This document shows positions 30,931 through 38,868 of a stretch of DNA of 64,000 nt, in pieces. The DNA comes from Pseudidiomarina sediminum DSM 21906. GTDB lineage: Bacteria > Pseudomonadota > Gammaproteobacteria > Enterobacterales > Alteromonadaceae. The notes beneath the pieces are model-generated. The model did not search any database. It was not told the DNA's origin and saw only the letters and a list, made by a program, of their open reading frames with translations. The position numbers and the translations under genes were made by a program. The stretch is from the NCBI RefSeq assembly GCF_000423165.1, contig NZ_KE383983.1:1288376-1352375 (forward strand), in the 5' to 3' direction. Position 1 is the stretch's first letter. Every line of letters begins with the position of its first letter.

Positions 30931-31016
30931 TTCATTTGTCGCATTGAAAAGACTACATAGCGCCTCTTGCGCATGCTAGGATTTACCGCATCGCTCTTCG
31001 TTAACGAGGTATTTTG

Positions 31017-32786
31017 GTGCATTACGCAATTACCCCACTTGATCCCCATGGTCACCAATTTGCAGTAACCTTGCAGGTAACACCGCGCCATGCGGAAGCT
31101 TTGACCTTAACTTTACCGGCATGGATCCCCGGCAGTTATATGATCCGTGATTTCGCCCGCAATATTCTCGATTTACGCGCGGAAGCCAATGGCCAAGCAT
31201 TAACGGTCAAGGCCATCGACAAACAAAGCTGGCAGATTGCAGCGAGTGCCCATCCAATTACCATCAACTACTTGGTCTATGCCTTTGACTTATCGGTGCG
31301 CAGTGCTTATTTGGACCAGTTTTGGGGCTTTTTCAATAACAGTAGCTTATGCCTTGCCGTACAAGGCTATGAACACCACTGCATTGATTTAACCCTTCAG
31401 TTACCTGAGCAGTTGGCCGATTGGCACGTCGCCACCGGGATGCCTCGTTTACACGGCGAGACCTTTGGTGCCGGACGTTTTCGTGCAGAAAATTATGACG
31501 CTTTATTGGATTACCCCTTTTTACTCGGCAAGCTTGGCATTCATGAATTTATTGCTGGCGGGCGCAAACATGCGTTAGTTACTGCCGGGCGTTGCGCGAT
31601 TGACGCCGAGCGTATTTGTGGTGATTTGGCGACCCTCTGTGAATATCAAATCGAGCTGTTTGATAAGCAGGCACCTTTTGACCAATATCTGTTCCTGACC
31701 ATGGTTGTCGGCCAAGGTTTTGGCGGCTTAGAGCATCGTAATTCTACCGCGCTTATGTGCAGTCGCCGTGACTTACCGCATGCGGGTGTTGAACTGGCAA
31801 CGTCGAAAGATTACCAAACCTTCTTGAGTTTATGCAGTCACGAATATTTTCACAGCTGGAACATCAAAACCCTAAAACCGAAAGAGTTTCTGCCCTATCA
31901 ACTTGACCGAGAACAGTACACGCGACAGCTATGGTTTTACGAAGGTGTCACCTCTTATTTTGACGATTATGTGCTGCACGCGGCTGGTTTAATCGATGCC
32001 GACACCTATTTAGCCCGCATTGGCGATACCCTCGCCCGGGTACAACGTGGTGTTGGCGGCGAACGTCAAACCGTTGCTGATTCAAGTTTTCATGCTTGGA
32101 CGCGATTTTACAAGCAAGATGAAAATGCCCCGAATGCCATCGTAAGTTATTACGCTAAGGGGGCGCTGATTGCACTGTGCCTTGATTTGCTGATCCGCAG
32201 CCAAACCCGCGCGGCACAAAATTTAGGAACAGTCATGTCAGCCTTTTGGCAACGCTACGGCAAAACCTTAGAGGGCACCACAGAGACCAGCTTTGCTGAC
32301 TTTCTACAAGCAACCTATAAGGTGAACCTGCATGCCTTTATTTCACGTGCAATCGACAGTACCGAACCCTTGCCGGTGACGGAGTTGCTGCATGATTTTG
32401 GTGTTGAGGTCACACGTGCCGCAGCACAAGATGACAATAGCTATGGCGGTCGAGCCGCACAACAGCCCTTACCTGTCAGTTTGGGCGCCCGTTTTAAAGG
32501 CAACGCCAATGGTTTGGAATTGCAGGTGGTATTTGCCGATGAAGCCGCTCAACTGGCGGGGTTAAGCGCGCAAGATCGCATCATTGCCTTCGACCACTTG
32601 CAGATCACCGGTGATAATTTCCGCGAACTGATGCAACGGTATCGTCATGGCGACACGGTGACTGTTCATGCCTTTCGTCGTGACGAGTTGTTTGTCACAA
32701 CCTTAGTTTGGCAGGCACCCAAGGCCAGTAACTTCTTACTTAAGGTTACTGACCCGACGCGCGCGCAGGGCTGGCTTCAGCTTTAA
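31017..32786 (+). CDS. M61 family (glycyl aminopeptidase-like) metallopeptidase with PDZ domain
   Basis: Cytoplasmic-looking zinc peptidase of 589 residues. The N-terminal domain (about 1-170) resembles that of M1-like peptidases. The catalytic HEYFHSW motif has the zinc ligands H275 and H279, and the third ligand is Glu309 in FYEGVTSYFDDY. A PDZ domain occupies the C-terminal part (GLELQVVFADEAAQLAGLSAQDRIIAF-like, near residue 500). Start: GTG at 31017 with GAGG seven nt upstream; a TTG one codon earlier is less well spaced. M61 enzymes cleave N-terminal glycine or alanine and act on small peptides. The stop codon overlaps that of the convergent M23 gene within a shared hairpin loop. No signal peptide is visible. 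Confidence 0.92.
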   Translation: MHYAITPLDPHGHQFAVTLQVTPRHAEALTLTLPAWIPGSYMIRDFARNILDLRAEANGQALTVKAIDKQSWQIAASAHPITINYLVYAFDLSVRSAYLDQFWGFFNNSSLCLAVQGYEHHCIDLTLQLPEQLADWHVATGMPRLHGETFGAGRFRAENYDALLDYPFLLGKLGIHEFIAGGRKHALVTAGRCAIDAERICGDLATLCEYQIELFDKQAPFDQYLFLTMVVGQGFGGLEHRNSTALMCSRRDLPHAGVELATSKDYQTFLSLCSHEYFHSWNIKTLKPKEFLPYQLDREQYTRQLWFYEGVTSYFDDYVLHAAGLIDADTYLARIGDTLARVQRGVGGERQTVADSSFHAWTRFYKQDENAPNAIVSYYAKGALIALCLDLLIRSQTRAAQNLGTVMSAFWQRYGKTLEGTTETSFADFLQATYKVNLHAFISRAIDSTEPLPVTELLHDFGVEVTRAAAQDDNSYGGRAAQQPLPVSLGARFKGNANGLELQVVFADEAAQLAGLSAQDRIIAFDHLQITGDNFRELMQRYRHGDTVTVHAFRRDELFVTTLVWQAPKASNFLLKVTDPTRAQGWLQL

Positions 32787-32796
32787 TCGCTGAAGC
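32774..32796. terminator. Shared hairpin with both convergent stop codons in its loop (M61/M23)
   Basis: Stem GCTTCAGC/GCTGAAGC (32774-32781, 32789-32796) with loop TTTAATC. The TAA of the M61 gene (32784-32786) and the TAA of the M23 gene (complement 32783-32785) both lie in the loop, so the arms encode the last residues of each protein. No clear T-run on either side. Confidence 0.6.
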
Positions 32797-33613
32797 TTAT
32801 GCTATCGAAATGCTCTAATACGAGGGCGGGGTCTAAGCGGACATCGCCCCAATTTACCCGCCAATCCAGATGTGGTCCCGTCGCACGTCCGGTCGCTCCC
32901 ACGGTGCCAATCCGATGTCCTTGCTCAAGACGCTCCCCGACCTTTACATCGACACTGTTTAAATGAATGTAGGTGGTGGTTAAGCCAAGACCATGTTCAA
33001 CAATGACAGTACCACCTGAGTAAAACAAATCGCTATCGGCAAACACCACTTCGCCCGGCCAAACCACTGCCACGGGTGTGCCCGTAGGTGCTGCAATGTC
33101 TTGGCCATAGTGAGGATTACCAGGCTTACCGTTATAAACCCGCTGACTCCCATAAACACCGCTGATACGCCCTTTGGCGGGAGCGATAACAGGTGTTAGG
33201 AAGTCAGTGCGTTGACTGTGTTGCGATCGTGCTGCGCGCACCGCTTTGGCTTCGCGCGCGGCGCGTTCCATTTGTTTCGGATCAGGTGTCACGGTACGCT
33301 GTGGCACACCTTCGATACGGTCAATTTTGTAGCTGCGATCGGCCAAGGTGAGCTGCTGTTGGTGTACGCGCCCATCCGGTAAGGTCACCGTTAACTGCTG
33401 GCTAGTTGCGGCGTCACGTGCGAACCCGAAGACCACATAACCGGCTTCTGAAACCGTCAACGTTTTGTCATTCAAACGCACGGTTGCTCCGACTTCGGTC
33501 TTGCCAATCATCAGCCCACCTGAAGTTGGTGCGCCAATTAACTCAATTCCTTCGCTTGCCACTGCACGAGTACAACCGAGGAGCAGTGACAGTGCTAACA
33601 TTGTTTTACGCAT
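32783..33613 (-). CDS. Secreted M23 family (LytM) metallopeptidase
   Basis: Exported peptidase of 276 residues: signal peptide MRKTMLALSLLLGCTRAVAS, a beta-rich N-terminal region (about 20-140), then a LytM domain. The domain shows the zinc ligands His and Asp in NPHYGQDIAAP near residue 167, HGLGLTTTYIHLN with the HxH-like site, and GPHLDWRVNWG near the end, so catalysis looks intact. It likely cleaves peptidoglycan cross-links in the periplasm. The ATG at 33613 overlaps the end of the QueD-like gene by 8 nt, so the two are coupled. It converges with M61. The substrate bond cannot be told from the sequence. Confidence 0.92.
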   Translation of the reverse strand: MRKTMLALSLLLGCTRAVASEGIELIGAPTSGGLMIGKTEVGATVRLNDKTLTVSEAGYVVFGFARDAATSQQLTVTLPDGRVHQQQLTLADRSYKIDRIEGVPQRTVTPDPKQMERAAREAKAVRAARSQHSQRTDFLTPVIAPAKGRISGVYGSQRVYNGKPGNPHYGQDIAAPTGTPVAVVWPGEVVFADSDLFYSGGTVIVEHGLGLTTTYIHLNSVDVKVGERLEQGHRIGTVGATGRATGPHLDWRVNWGDVRLDPALVLEHFDSISFSD

Positions 33614-34490
33614 ACATGATTGCTCCCTTACCCACGCCTTCGTACGCTAACACACGAATTTTGCCTGCTGGATTCTGTTCCGAGCGAACCTGTGCTGCTA
33701 AGTACTCCGCAATACACTCGACAGTGGAATCTGTCGCAATACAGTAGTTTTCCTGCGTCGGCACCAACAGTTCAAAGCGGCCTTGATCCGCTTCGTAGGC
33801 ATAGGCAACGTGCGTGCTTGACGTGAGTTGTTGCGCTGCGACTGAACGCTGTAAGGCCGTTGGCTCACAACGATCTTCAGTGGAGCCCAGATAAATATCT
33901 TGCCAGCGCTCCGCCCATAAAGCTTCAAGTTCAGGCTGACGGGTGTCATCGACAAAAATTTGTAAGCGCGAGCGATGGCCATGGGCAATGCGTTGACAGT
34001 TGCCATCGTGTTTTTTTAAGCCATGGGTGTAATGATAATACGCGCCGTCAATCACTTCTTCGCGTAATGTCAGCTGTAAACCTGCCACATTGCCCGGTAA
34101 CTCGCGCTTAATAATGCCACGCAGGTAGGCAATAACACTCGCCTTAGTCACCCGATCAGCATCAATGTACGCAAAGGCTTCCGCCGGGCAAAATAAGTGA
34201 ATTGAGCGATGGTTCGGCCGCATAAAGTCAACCCAATGACTATTTTGGTCATCACTGTGGGTGACGTGCGTATAAGGATGCTCGGCTGGAATAGCGAGTT
34301 TATGATCGACGGCATCATCGATAATGCGTTTGATTTGTTTTTTGACTTGGCCAAAATCAAGCACCATCGACTGTTCGTTCAAGCTACCATCAAGAATAAT
34401 GTCCACGATCCAGCTTTCACCAACAATGCCCCGCTCTGGGCACACGTAAGAAAAGTCGATGACGGTAAGATCGTTTACGAATAACTGCAT
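33606..34490 (-). CDS. Tandem T-fold 6-carboxytetrahydropterin synthase-like protein (QueD-like)
   Basis: A 294-residue protein made of two PTPS/QueD-type T-fold halves. The first half (about 1-115) keeps the conserved MVLDFGQVKK...DHKL segment but shows no metal-binding histidine cluster. The second half (about 116-294) has a C/H-rich site, THGLKKHDGNCQRIAHGHRSR near residue 163, resembling the QueD catalytic Cys and zinc-binding HGH. QueD makes 6-carboxytetrahydropterin from dihydroneopterin triphosphate for queuosine. Single-domain QueD is about 120 residues, so this is a duplicated, complementary form seen in some gammaproteobacteria. The ATG at 34490 was preferred to a TTG six codons upstream. 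The 3' end overlaps the M23 gene. The true substrate is uncertain. Confidence 0.8.
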   Translation of the reverse strand: MQLFVNDLTVIDFSYVCPERGIVGESWIVDIILDGSLNEQSMVLDFGQVKKQIKRIIDDAVDHKLAIPAEHPYTHVTHSDDQNSHWVDFMRPNHRSIHLFCPAEAFAYIDADRVTKASVIAYLRGIIKRELPGNVAGLQLTLREEVIDGAYYHYTHGLKKHDGNCQRIAHGHRSRLQIFVDDTRQPELEALWAERWQDIYLGSTEDRCEPTALQRSVAAQQLTSSTHVAYAYEADQGRFELLVPTQENYCIATDSTVECIAEYLAAQVRSEQNPAGKIRVLAYEGVGKGAIMYA

Positions 34491-34537
34491 AGGACACTCA
34501 AAAGCCAATAAAAAAATAGGTCGTTATGATAGCACTA

Positions 34538-35188
34538 TCAGGCGCTAACGAGAACTTGAATTACATGCCACCAGTCATAGATGAGCTTGCCACAAAGCAA
34601 CAGCAACAGCGCTCCCATCACGCGGTCTAACCAATGGCCATAGCGCCAAATCTGCTGATAAAAGCGTGGAAGCGTCAGCAAGGTTGCCAGGATGCTAAAC
34701 CAGAGCGCGGTGGCCAGTGCCATATAGAGGCCATAGCCCGCCTTCACTAAGGTTGGCGTTTCAGGATGGATTACAGCGGTAAATAACGCCATAAAAAACA
34801 GCGTTGCTTTAACATTTAAACCATTGGTTAAAAAGCCAACACGAAAGGCTTTCGCCGCTGTGAGTTGTCCTGCTGCATGGGCCGAACTTGGCTGTGCGGT
34901 GTTTGGCTTAGATTGAATCGCCTGCCAGCCGATCCAGCCCAAGTAGAGAGCGCCAATAAGTAACAAACTCGCATACACCCACTGATACCGATGAATGACT
35001 AAAGTGACACCGAGTAACGAATAAGCAACGTGGATCAGAATACCTGTGCCAATACCTAAAGCCACCCAACGGCCAATCCGTCGACCATAGGCTAAGCTAT
35101 AACGGGCAGTGACCGCAAAGTCTGGGCCTGGCGAGGCTACGGCCAAAAAATGCAGAATGGCAATTTCAAGAAATTCCTGTAAATACAT
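34538..35188 (-). CDS. LysE/RhtB family exporter
   Basis: Inner-membrane amino-acid efflux protein of 216 residues with six predicted hydrophobic segments. The N-terminal FLAVASPGPDFAVTARYSLAYGRRIG (about residues 14-39) is the RhtB signature with the conserved SPGP-D motif, and LGVTLVIH and LYLGWIGWQAIQSK follow. Members export homoserine, threonine, lysine or similar compounds. It is divergent from a LysR regulator with 73 nt between the starts, an arrangement typical of ArgP-like control of exporters. The exported compound cannot be predicted. ATG at 35188. Confidence 0.92.
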   Translation of the reverse strand: MYLQEFLEIAILHFLAVASPGPDFAVTARYSLAYGRRIGRWVALGIGTGILIHVAYSLLGVTLVIHRYQWVYASLLLIGALYLGWIGWQAIQSKPNTAQPSSAHAAGQLTAAKAFRVGFLTNGLNVKATLFFMALFTAVIHPETPTLVKAGYGLYMALATALWFSILATLLTLPRFYQQIWRYGHWLDRVMGALLLLLCGKLIYDWWHVIQVLVSA

Positions 35189-35261
35189 TGCTTATTGCTT
35201 CTCTTATCTTTAAATTTATGCAATACAAATTAATTATTTCGCAAACGATTCGGGGTTGACT

Positions 35262-36158
35262 GTGTTACTTAAAAATTACTCTCTCAACGCGCTACGGGTA
35301 TTTGCTGTGGCAGCTAACGCGGCCTCATTTAAACAAGCAGCGCAGCAGCTGGACTTATCACAATCGGCAATTACGCGTCATATTCAGACGCTGGAAGAAC
35401 AACTTGGTGCTCCCCTGTTTCGCCGCGATAATCGCGTACATGCGCTTACCCCTGCCGGTGAAGTACTGGCCGCTAAACTACTGCAATTATTTCAGCAAAT
35501 CGAGCAAAGTGTGCAACAAGCGCGCGACTGTGGTGACGAGCAAGTCACCACCTTACGCGTGGTTGTCGCCGACAGCCTGTTACGCTGGTGGTTGGCAAGC
35601 CGGTTAGCAGACTTTAACGCGATTTACCCACACATTCGGTTACAGCTCGATACCTATGCCGATGGCACTGAGGAAACACTGCTAAGTGATACCGCACAAG
35701 CGATTCAACATGGCAGTATTGACCTTGCCGTGCTGCATGGGCGGATTAAAGATCGCAACCTACAACATGAGCCTCTGTACCGTCCTACGTATCAGGTGGT
35801 TTCGAGTTCCGCGCAAACTGCCGACACGGCGCCTTATTTTGTTGCCCCCGCTAGCGATGCTTGGCAGGTGTTAACCAAACACCACAGCACTCAATTGCAC
35901 GCGGCAGTGGTGCAACCCTTTGCGAAAAATACCATAGGGTTAGAGCTGTTGCGCAGTCTCGATGGACATGGCGTGGTGGATAGTTTGTATTTGCAACACC
36001 CACAACTGGAGCCGTTGCATCGCTCAGCCCTGCTTTGTGCACCGAGCAAACATGAGGTGCATTGTGTATTAAAACAACGCACCCGTCACCCCGTCGCAGT
36101 CGTAGCCTTTACCAAGTGGTTACAAAACCGCATTCAACAAAGTCTGCACCACGTTTAA
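35262..36158 (+). CDS. LysR family transcriptional regulator
   Basis: DNA-binding regulator of about 298 residues. The N-terminal winged helix-turn-helix covers residues 5-62 (LNALRVFAVAANAASFKQAAQQL then SQSAITRHIQTLEEQLGAPLFRR), followed by a linker helix and a periplasmic-binding-like effector domain from about residue 90. The HTH wording is close to GcvA-like members. The start is taken as GTG at 35262, with GGGG six nt upstream; a TTG at 35256 lies directly against the GGGG. It is divergent from the LysE exporter and so likely controls it from the 73-nt intergenic region. The stop overlaps that of the convergent glutamate-synthase-like gene inside a hairpin loop. Confidence 0.93.
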   Translation: MLLKNYSLNALRVFAVAANAASFKQAAQQLDLSQSAITRHIQTLEEQLGAPLFRRDNRVHALTPAGEVLAAKLLQLFQQIEQSVQQARDCGDEQVTTLRVVVADSLLRWWLASRLADFNAIYPHIRLQLDTYADGTEETLLSDTAQAIQHGSIDLAVLHGRIKDRNLQHEPLYRPTYQVVSSSAQTADTAPYFVAPASDAWQVLTKHHSTQLHAAVVQPFAKNTIGLELLRSLDGHGVVDSLYLQHPQLEPLHRSALLCAPSKHEVHCVLKQRTRHPVAVVAFTKWLQNRIQQSLHHV

Positions 36159-36169
36159 ACCCGTGGTGC
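36146..36169. terminator. Shared hairpin with both convergent stop codons in its loop (LysR/FMN protein)
   Basis: Stem GCACCACG/CGTGGTGC (36146-36153, 36162-36169) with an 8-nt loop TTTAAACC. The TAA of the LysR gene (36156-36158) and that of the opposing gene (complement 36155-36157) both sit in the loop. No T-run follows on either side. Confidence 0.6.
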
Positions 36170-37666
36170 TTGCGGTGGATAACGCTCAGCCAAACTAATG
36201 CTATCGCCGGTATGGGTAATTACCCGGGCATGACGGCGGTTAAGCTGACGCGGATCGGATACGCCACATGAGTGCGCGACAATATTGACCCCGTACTCTA
36301 AAAACTTGTGATAGTTGGCGACACGCACCGCCTTCACTTGTGGGTCTAGCCCTTTTTGCAACGACTTCTGATGGGTCGTGATACCTGTCGGACAGGTATT
36401 TTTATTGCACTGCATTGCTTGAATACAGCCTAACGAGAACAAGAAACCTCGCGCGGAAACAATAAAGTCAGCCCCTACCGCAAGCGCCCAAGCAACGTCA
36501 GCAGGCGAAATCATCTTACCTGAGACAATCACCCGAATCCGTTCTTTCAACCCGGCAGCGATAAGCTTGTCGACTAAAATAGGTAAACTTTCAGAGAGTT
36601 TAAGACCAACGTAGTCCATTAAGGCTTGTGGTGCAGAACCCGTACCACCATCGGCACTATCAAGGGTAATAAAATCTGGCGCGGCGGCTTCCCCGCGTTG
36701 CTTAATAGCCTCAATAAATTCATCAATCCAAGCTGGATCACCCATAACGAATTTAATCCCGACCGGCTTATCGGTAATACCACGAATCCGAGCAATGAAA
36801 TCAAGTAACTCGGCATCAGATTTTATTTCTGGGTGACGGTTTGGACTAATCGAATCTTGCCCTTCGGCAATACCGCGAATTTGCGCAATTTCTTTGTTAA
36901 CTTTAACCCCCGGTAGAATACCGCCTTTACCCGGTTTAGCACCTTGGCTTAGCTTGAGCTCGAACATCTTAATTTGTTCCATTTCGCTCAACTCTTTTAA
37001 GCGTTGCTCGTTTAAGCTGCCATCCTCGTTACGCACACCATATTTTGCGGTACCGATCTGAAACACCAAATCGCCACCACCTTCTAAGTGATAAGGGCTT
37101 AAGCCTCCTTCACCGGTGTTGAGCCAACACCCTGCTAATTTGGCTCCTTTCGATAACGCCCGCACCGCTACGGGAGATAGCGCACCATAGCTCATGCCGG
37201 AAATATGAAAGAACGATGCGGGTGCGTACGGATGCGCACAATAAGGACCAATTTCAACCGGTGCCGGTTGGGTTTTTTCTTCCGACTGGCGTGGATAAGG
37301 CGCATTGGCAAAAATAATCGTGCCGTTGACCGTCAGATCGCGCGTTGAACCGAACGCAAGGTTACGATCGGCATTTTTAGCTGCGCGGTAAACCCAACTA
37401 CGCTGCGCCCGGTTAAACGGCATTTCTTCGCGATCCATAGCGAAGAAATATTGCCGGAAAAACTCGCCTAAATCTTCAAACATATACCGAAACCGCCCGA
37501 TAACCGGGAAGTTACGGCGAATCGTATGTTTGGTTTGGGTCTTATCAACCACATACATCACGACAATGCTTATCAGCACCGCCACTAAAACCAGTACAAA
37601 CAAGCCCAGCAGCCATTGTGCAACGACCAATAGCGTCGAACTATTCATCCATGCGTTGTCGACCAT
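36155..37666 (-). CDS. Membrane-anchored FMN-binding glutamate synthase-like protein
   Basis: Protein of 503 residues homologous to the FMN-binding central domain of the glutamate synthase large subunit, but lacking its glutaminase and GXGXG domains. An N-terminal transmembrane helix lies at about residues 13-42 (LLVVAQWLLGLFVLVLVAVL). FMN-site motifs include SGMSYGALSP near residue 155, DSADGGTGSAP near 335, and VSGKMISPADVAWALAVGADF. The 3Fe-4S cysteines are in CIQAMQCNKNTC near residue 415, spaced CX5CX4C as in GltB. Such stand-alone proteins are common, but the reaction is not established. The next gene downstream on the same strand is the LysR neighbour in convergent orientation; the CBS protein lies 60 nt upstream. 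Confidence 0.88.
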   Translation of the reverse strand: MVDNAWMNSSTLLVVAQWLLGLFVLVLVAVLISIVVMYVVDKTQTKHTIRRNFPVIGRFRYMFEDLGEFFRQYFFAMDREEMPFNRAQRSWVYRAAKNADRNLAFGSTRDLTVNGTIIFANAPYPRQSEEKTQPAPVEIGPYCAHPYAPASFFHISGMSYGALSPVAVRALSKGAKLAGCWLNTGEGGLSPYHLEGGGDLVFQIGTAKYGVRNEDGSLNEQRLKELSEMEQIKMFELKLSQGAKPGKGGILPGVKVNKEIAQIRGIAEGQDSISPNRHPEIKSDAELLDFIARIRGITDKPVGIKFVMGDPAWIDEFIEAIKQRGEAAAPDFITLDSADGGTGSAPQALMDYVGLKLSESLPILVDKLIAAGLKERIRVIVSGKMISPADVAWALAVGADFIVSARGFLFSLGCIQAMQCNKNTCPTGITTHQKSLQKGLDPQVKAVRVANYHKFLEYGVNIVAHSCGVSDPRQLNRRHARVITHTGDSISLAERYPPQAPRV

Positions 37667-37726
37667 TTTTTTAACTCCACCTCTTTGTTTAGATTAATGT
37701 AACGTGCTGCTGGGGAATCAACAAGC

Positions 37727-38314
37727 TTAGCTATCGGTGATTTCCGGGTGCTTCAAAGCGGTAAACACCTCAACAAAAGTGGTCGCTTTAGGGTATAAAC
37801 GCACCGATTCTCCGGTTGCTGCCAAAATGCGCAGCGAAGAGATAAAGCCAACAATAGCGCCATTGGCTTCAATCACCACGAAGTTCTTGCCTGCTGCTTG
37901 CATTGTTGCAGCAATATCGCCAATTTTTGCCTGCCGTAATTGGCCACGGTCGAGTACAGGCAAACGCTCAATAGGTTCCATCAGGTGTTTCACTTCAACC
38001 TGACTCCAAGGCACTTGCAACGCCGTACTTAACGCACCACTTTGACGGCTGTGCAGTTCCCGCGCCAACAACATGCCAGATAACTGCTGATTGGCGTTCA
38101 ACACACCGGCATAACGTGTATCGGTGCGTTCAAAACGCTGCTCAGCTTCCGGCAGCCGTGTGGACTCAGGAAACAAGGTCACATGATCGTGAAAGGACTC
38201 CATCACCAACTCAGCGGGAGCGTGCCAGGAAAGCTGTTCGATGGGTTGTGATGGTTCTAACGTCGCATCAGCGGTGGTCGCATGATGCCATTGCAAAGCG
38301 TGAAATCCAGCCAT
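37727..38314 (-). CDS. CBS-domain protein
   Basis: A 195-residue soluble protein with a degenerate CBS pair. The first CBS motif shows DTRYAGVLNANQQLSGMLLARELH near residue 67, and the second VEVKHLMEPIERLPVLDRGQL, then GKNFVVIEANGAIVGFISSLRIL from about 110 to 170. CBS pairs bind adenosine nucleotides and regulate partner proteins. There is no attached effector domain, and the N-terminal 45 residues are unique. The ATG at 38314 has a GAGGG upstream. It is 60 nt upstream of the FMN glutamate-synthase-like gene on the same strand, so it could regulate or be co-expressed with that protein. Confidence 0.8.
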   Translation of the reverse strand: MAGFHALQWHHATTADATLEPSQPIEQLSWHAPAELVMESFHDHVTLFPESTRLPEAEQRFERTDTRYAGVLNANQQLSGMLLARELHSRQSGALSTALQVPWSQVEVKHLMEPIERLPVLDRGQLRQAKIGDIAATMQAAGKNFVVIEANGAIVGFISSLRILAATGESVRLYPKATTFVEVFTALKHPEITDS

Positions 38315-38361
38315 AATAAGGCCCTCTTCTAACGTAATTATTGAAATTAAAATGAATCAAT

Positions 38362-38667
38362 TTAAGCGTTAGAACTAGCTGGCGGTGCGCGTGCTTGCGG
38401 TTGTTGGTAACTACAGTAGGTGCAGCGAGGTGTCACCTCAGGACTGTTTGCATGGGCAAGCCAAGGCGTGCTTTCGGCCACAGTAGCGACGTGACCGTCG
38501 TCGGTATCGAGTGTATCCGCTAAGCTATCTTGCGCGACGGTTTCGACCACCCAACTTTGTAACTGGGCGTGATCTTGTTGATCAGCAGCACAGGCAAACC
38601 GATCGGCACGTTGTTCCGCGCCAATACTATTCACCATTAAAAATGCTAGGAACAACCTCGCCAGCAT
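38362..38667 (-). CDS. Small putative exported cysteine-containing protein
   Basis: A 101-residue ORF that I do not recognise. It begins with a likely signal peptide (MLARLFLAFLMVNSIGAEQ, cleavage near residue 17). The mature part is acidic with a Cys in RFACAAD and a CTYC pair near residue 83 that could bind metal or form a disulfide. The tail is Pro/Ala-rich (QARAPPASSNA). The ATG is preceded by AGGTAGGTAAAGCAGC-type sequence, a plausible ribosome-binding site. It is alone between the CBS protein and the amidohydrolase. If not a real gene, positions 38315-38868 would hold no coding sequence. Signal peptide and CxxC support a real gene, but homologues were not checked. Confidence 0.5.
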   Translation of the reverse strand: MLARLFLAFLMVNSIGAEQRADRFACAADQQDHAQLQSWVVETVAQDSLADTLDTDDGHVATVAESTPWLAHANSPEVTPRCTYCSYQQPQARAPPASSNA

Positions 38668-38868
38668 GCTGCTTTACCTACCTGTACCTACTCTACTCAT
38701 GACTATGGTAGCGGAACCAACAAAACTCAAGGGCGGCGACCTTAAATTTACGCTAATTGGGCGGAAACTAAGCTCCCCAGCATTGCAAAGCCTGAGCGCG
38801 AACAGTAACTTGCTAGAAGCTGTTTAGAAAATAATCAAAACAATTAAAACACACAATAAGGTTATCCC

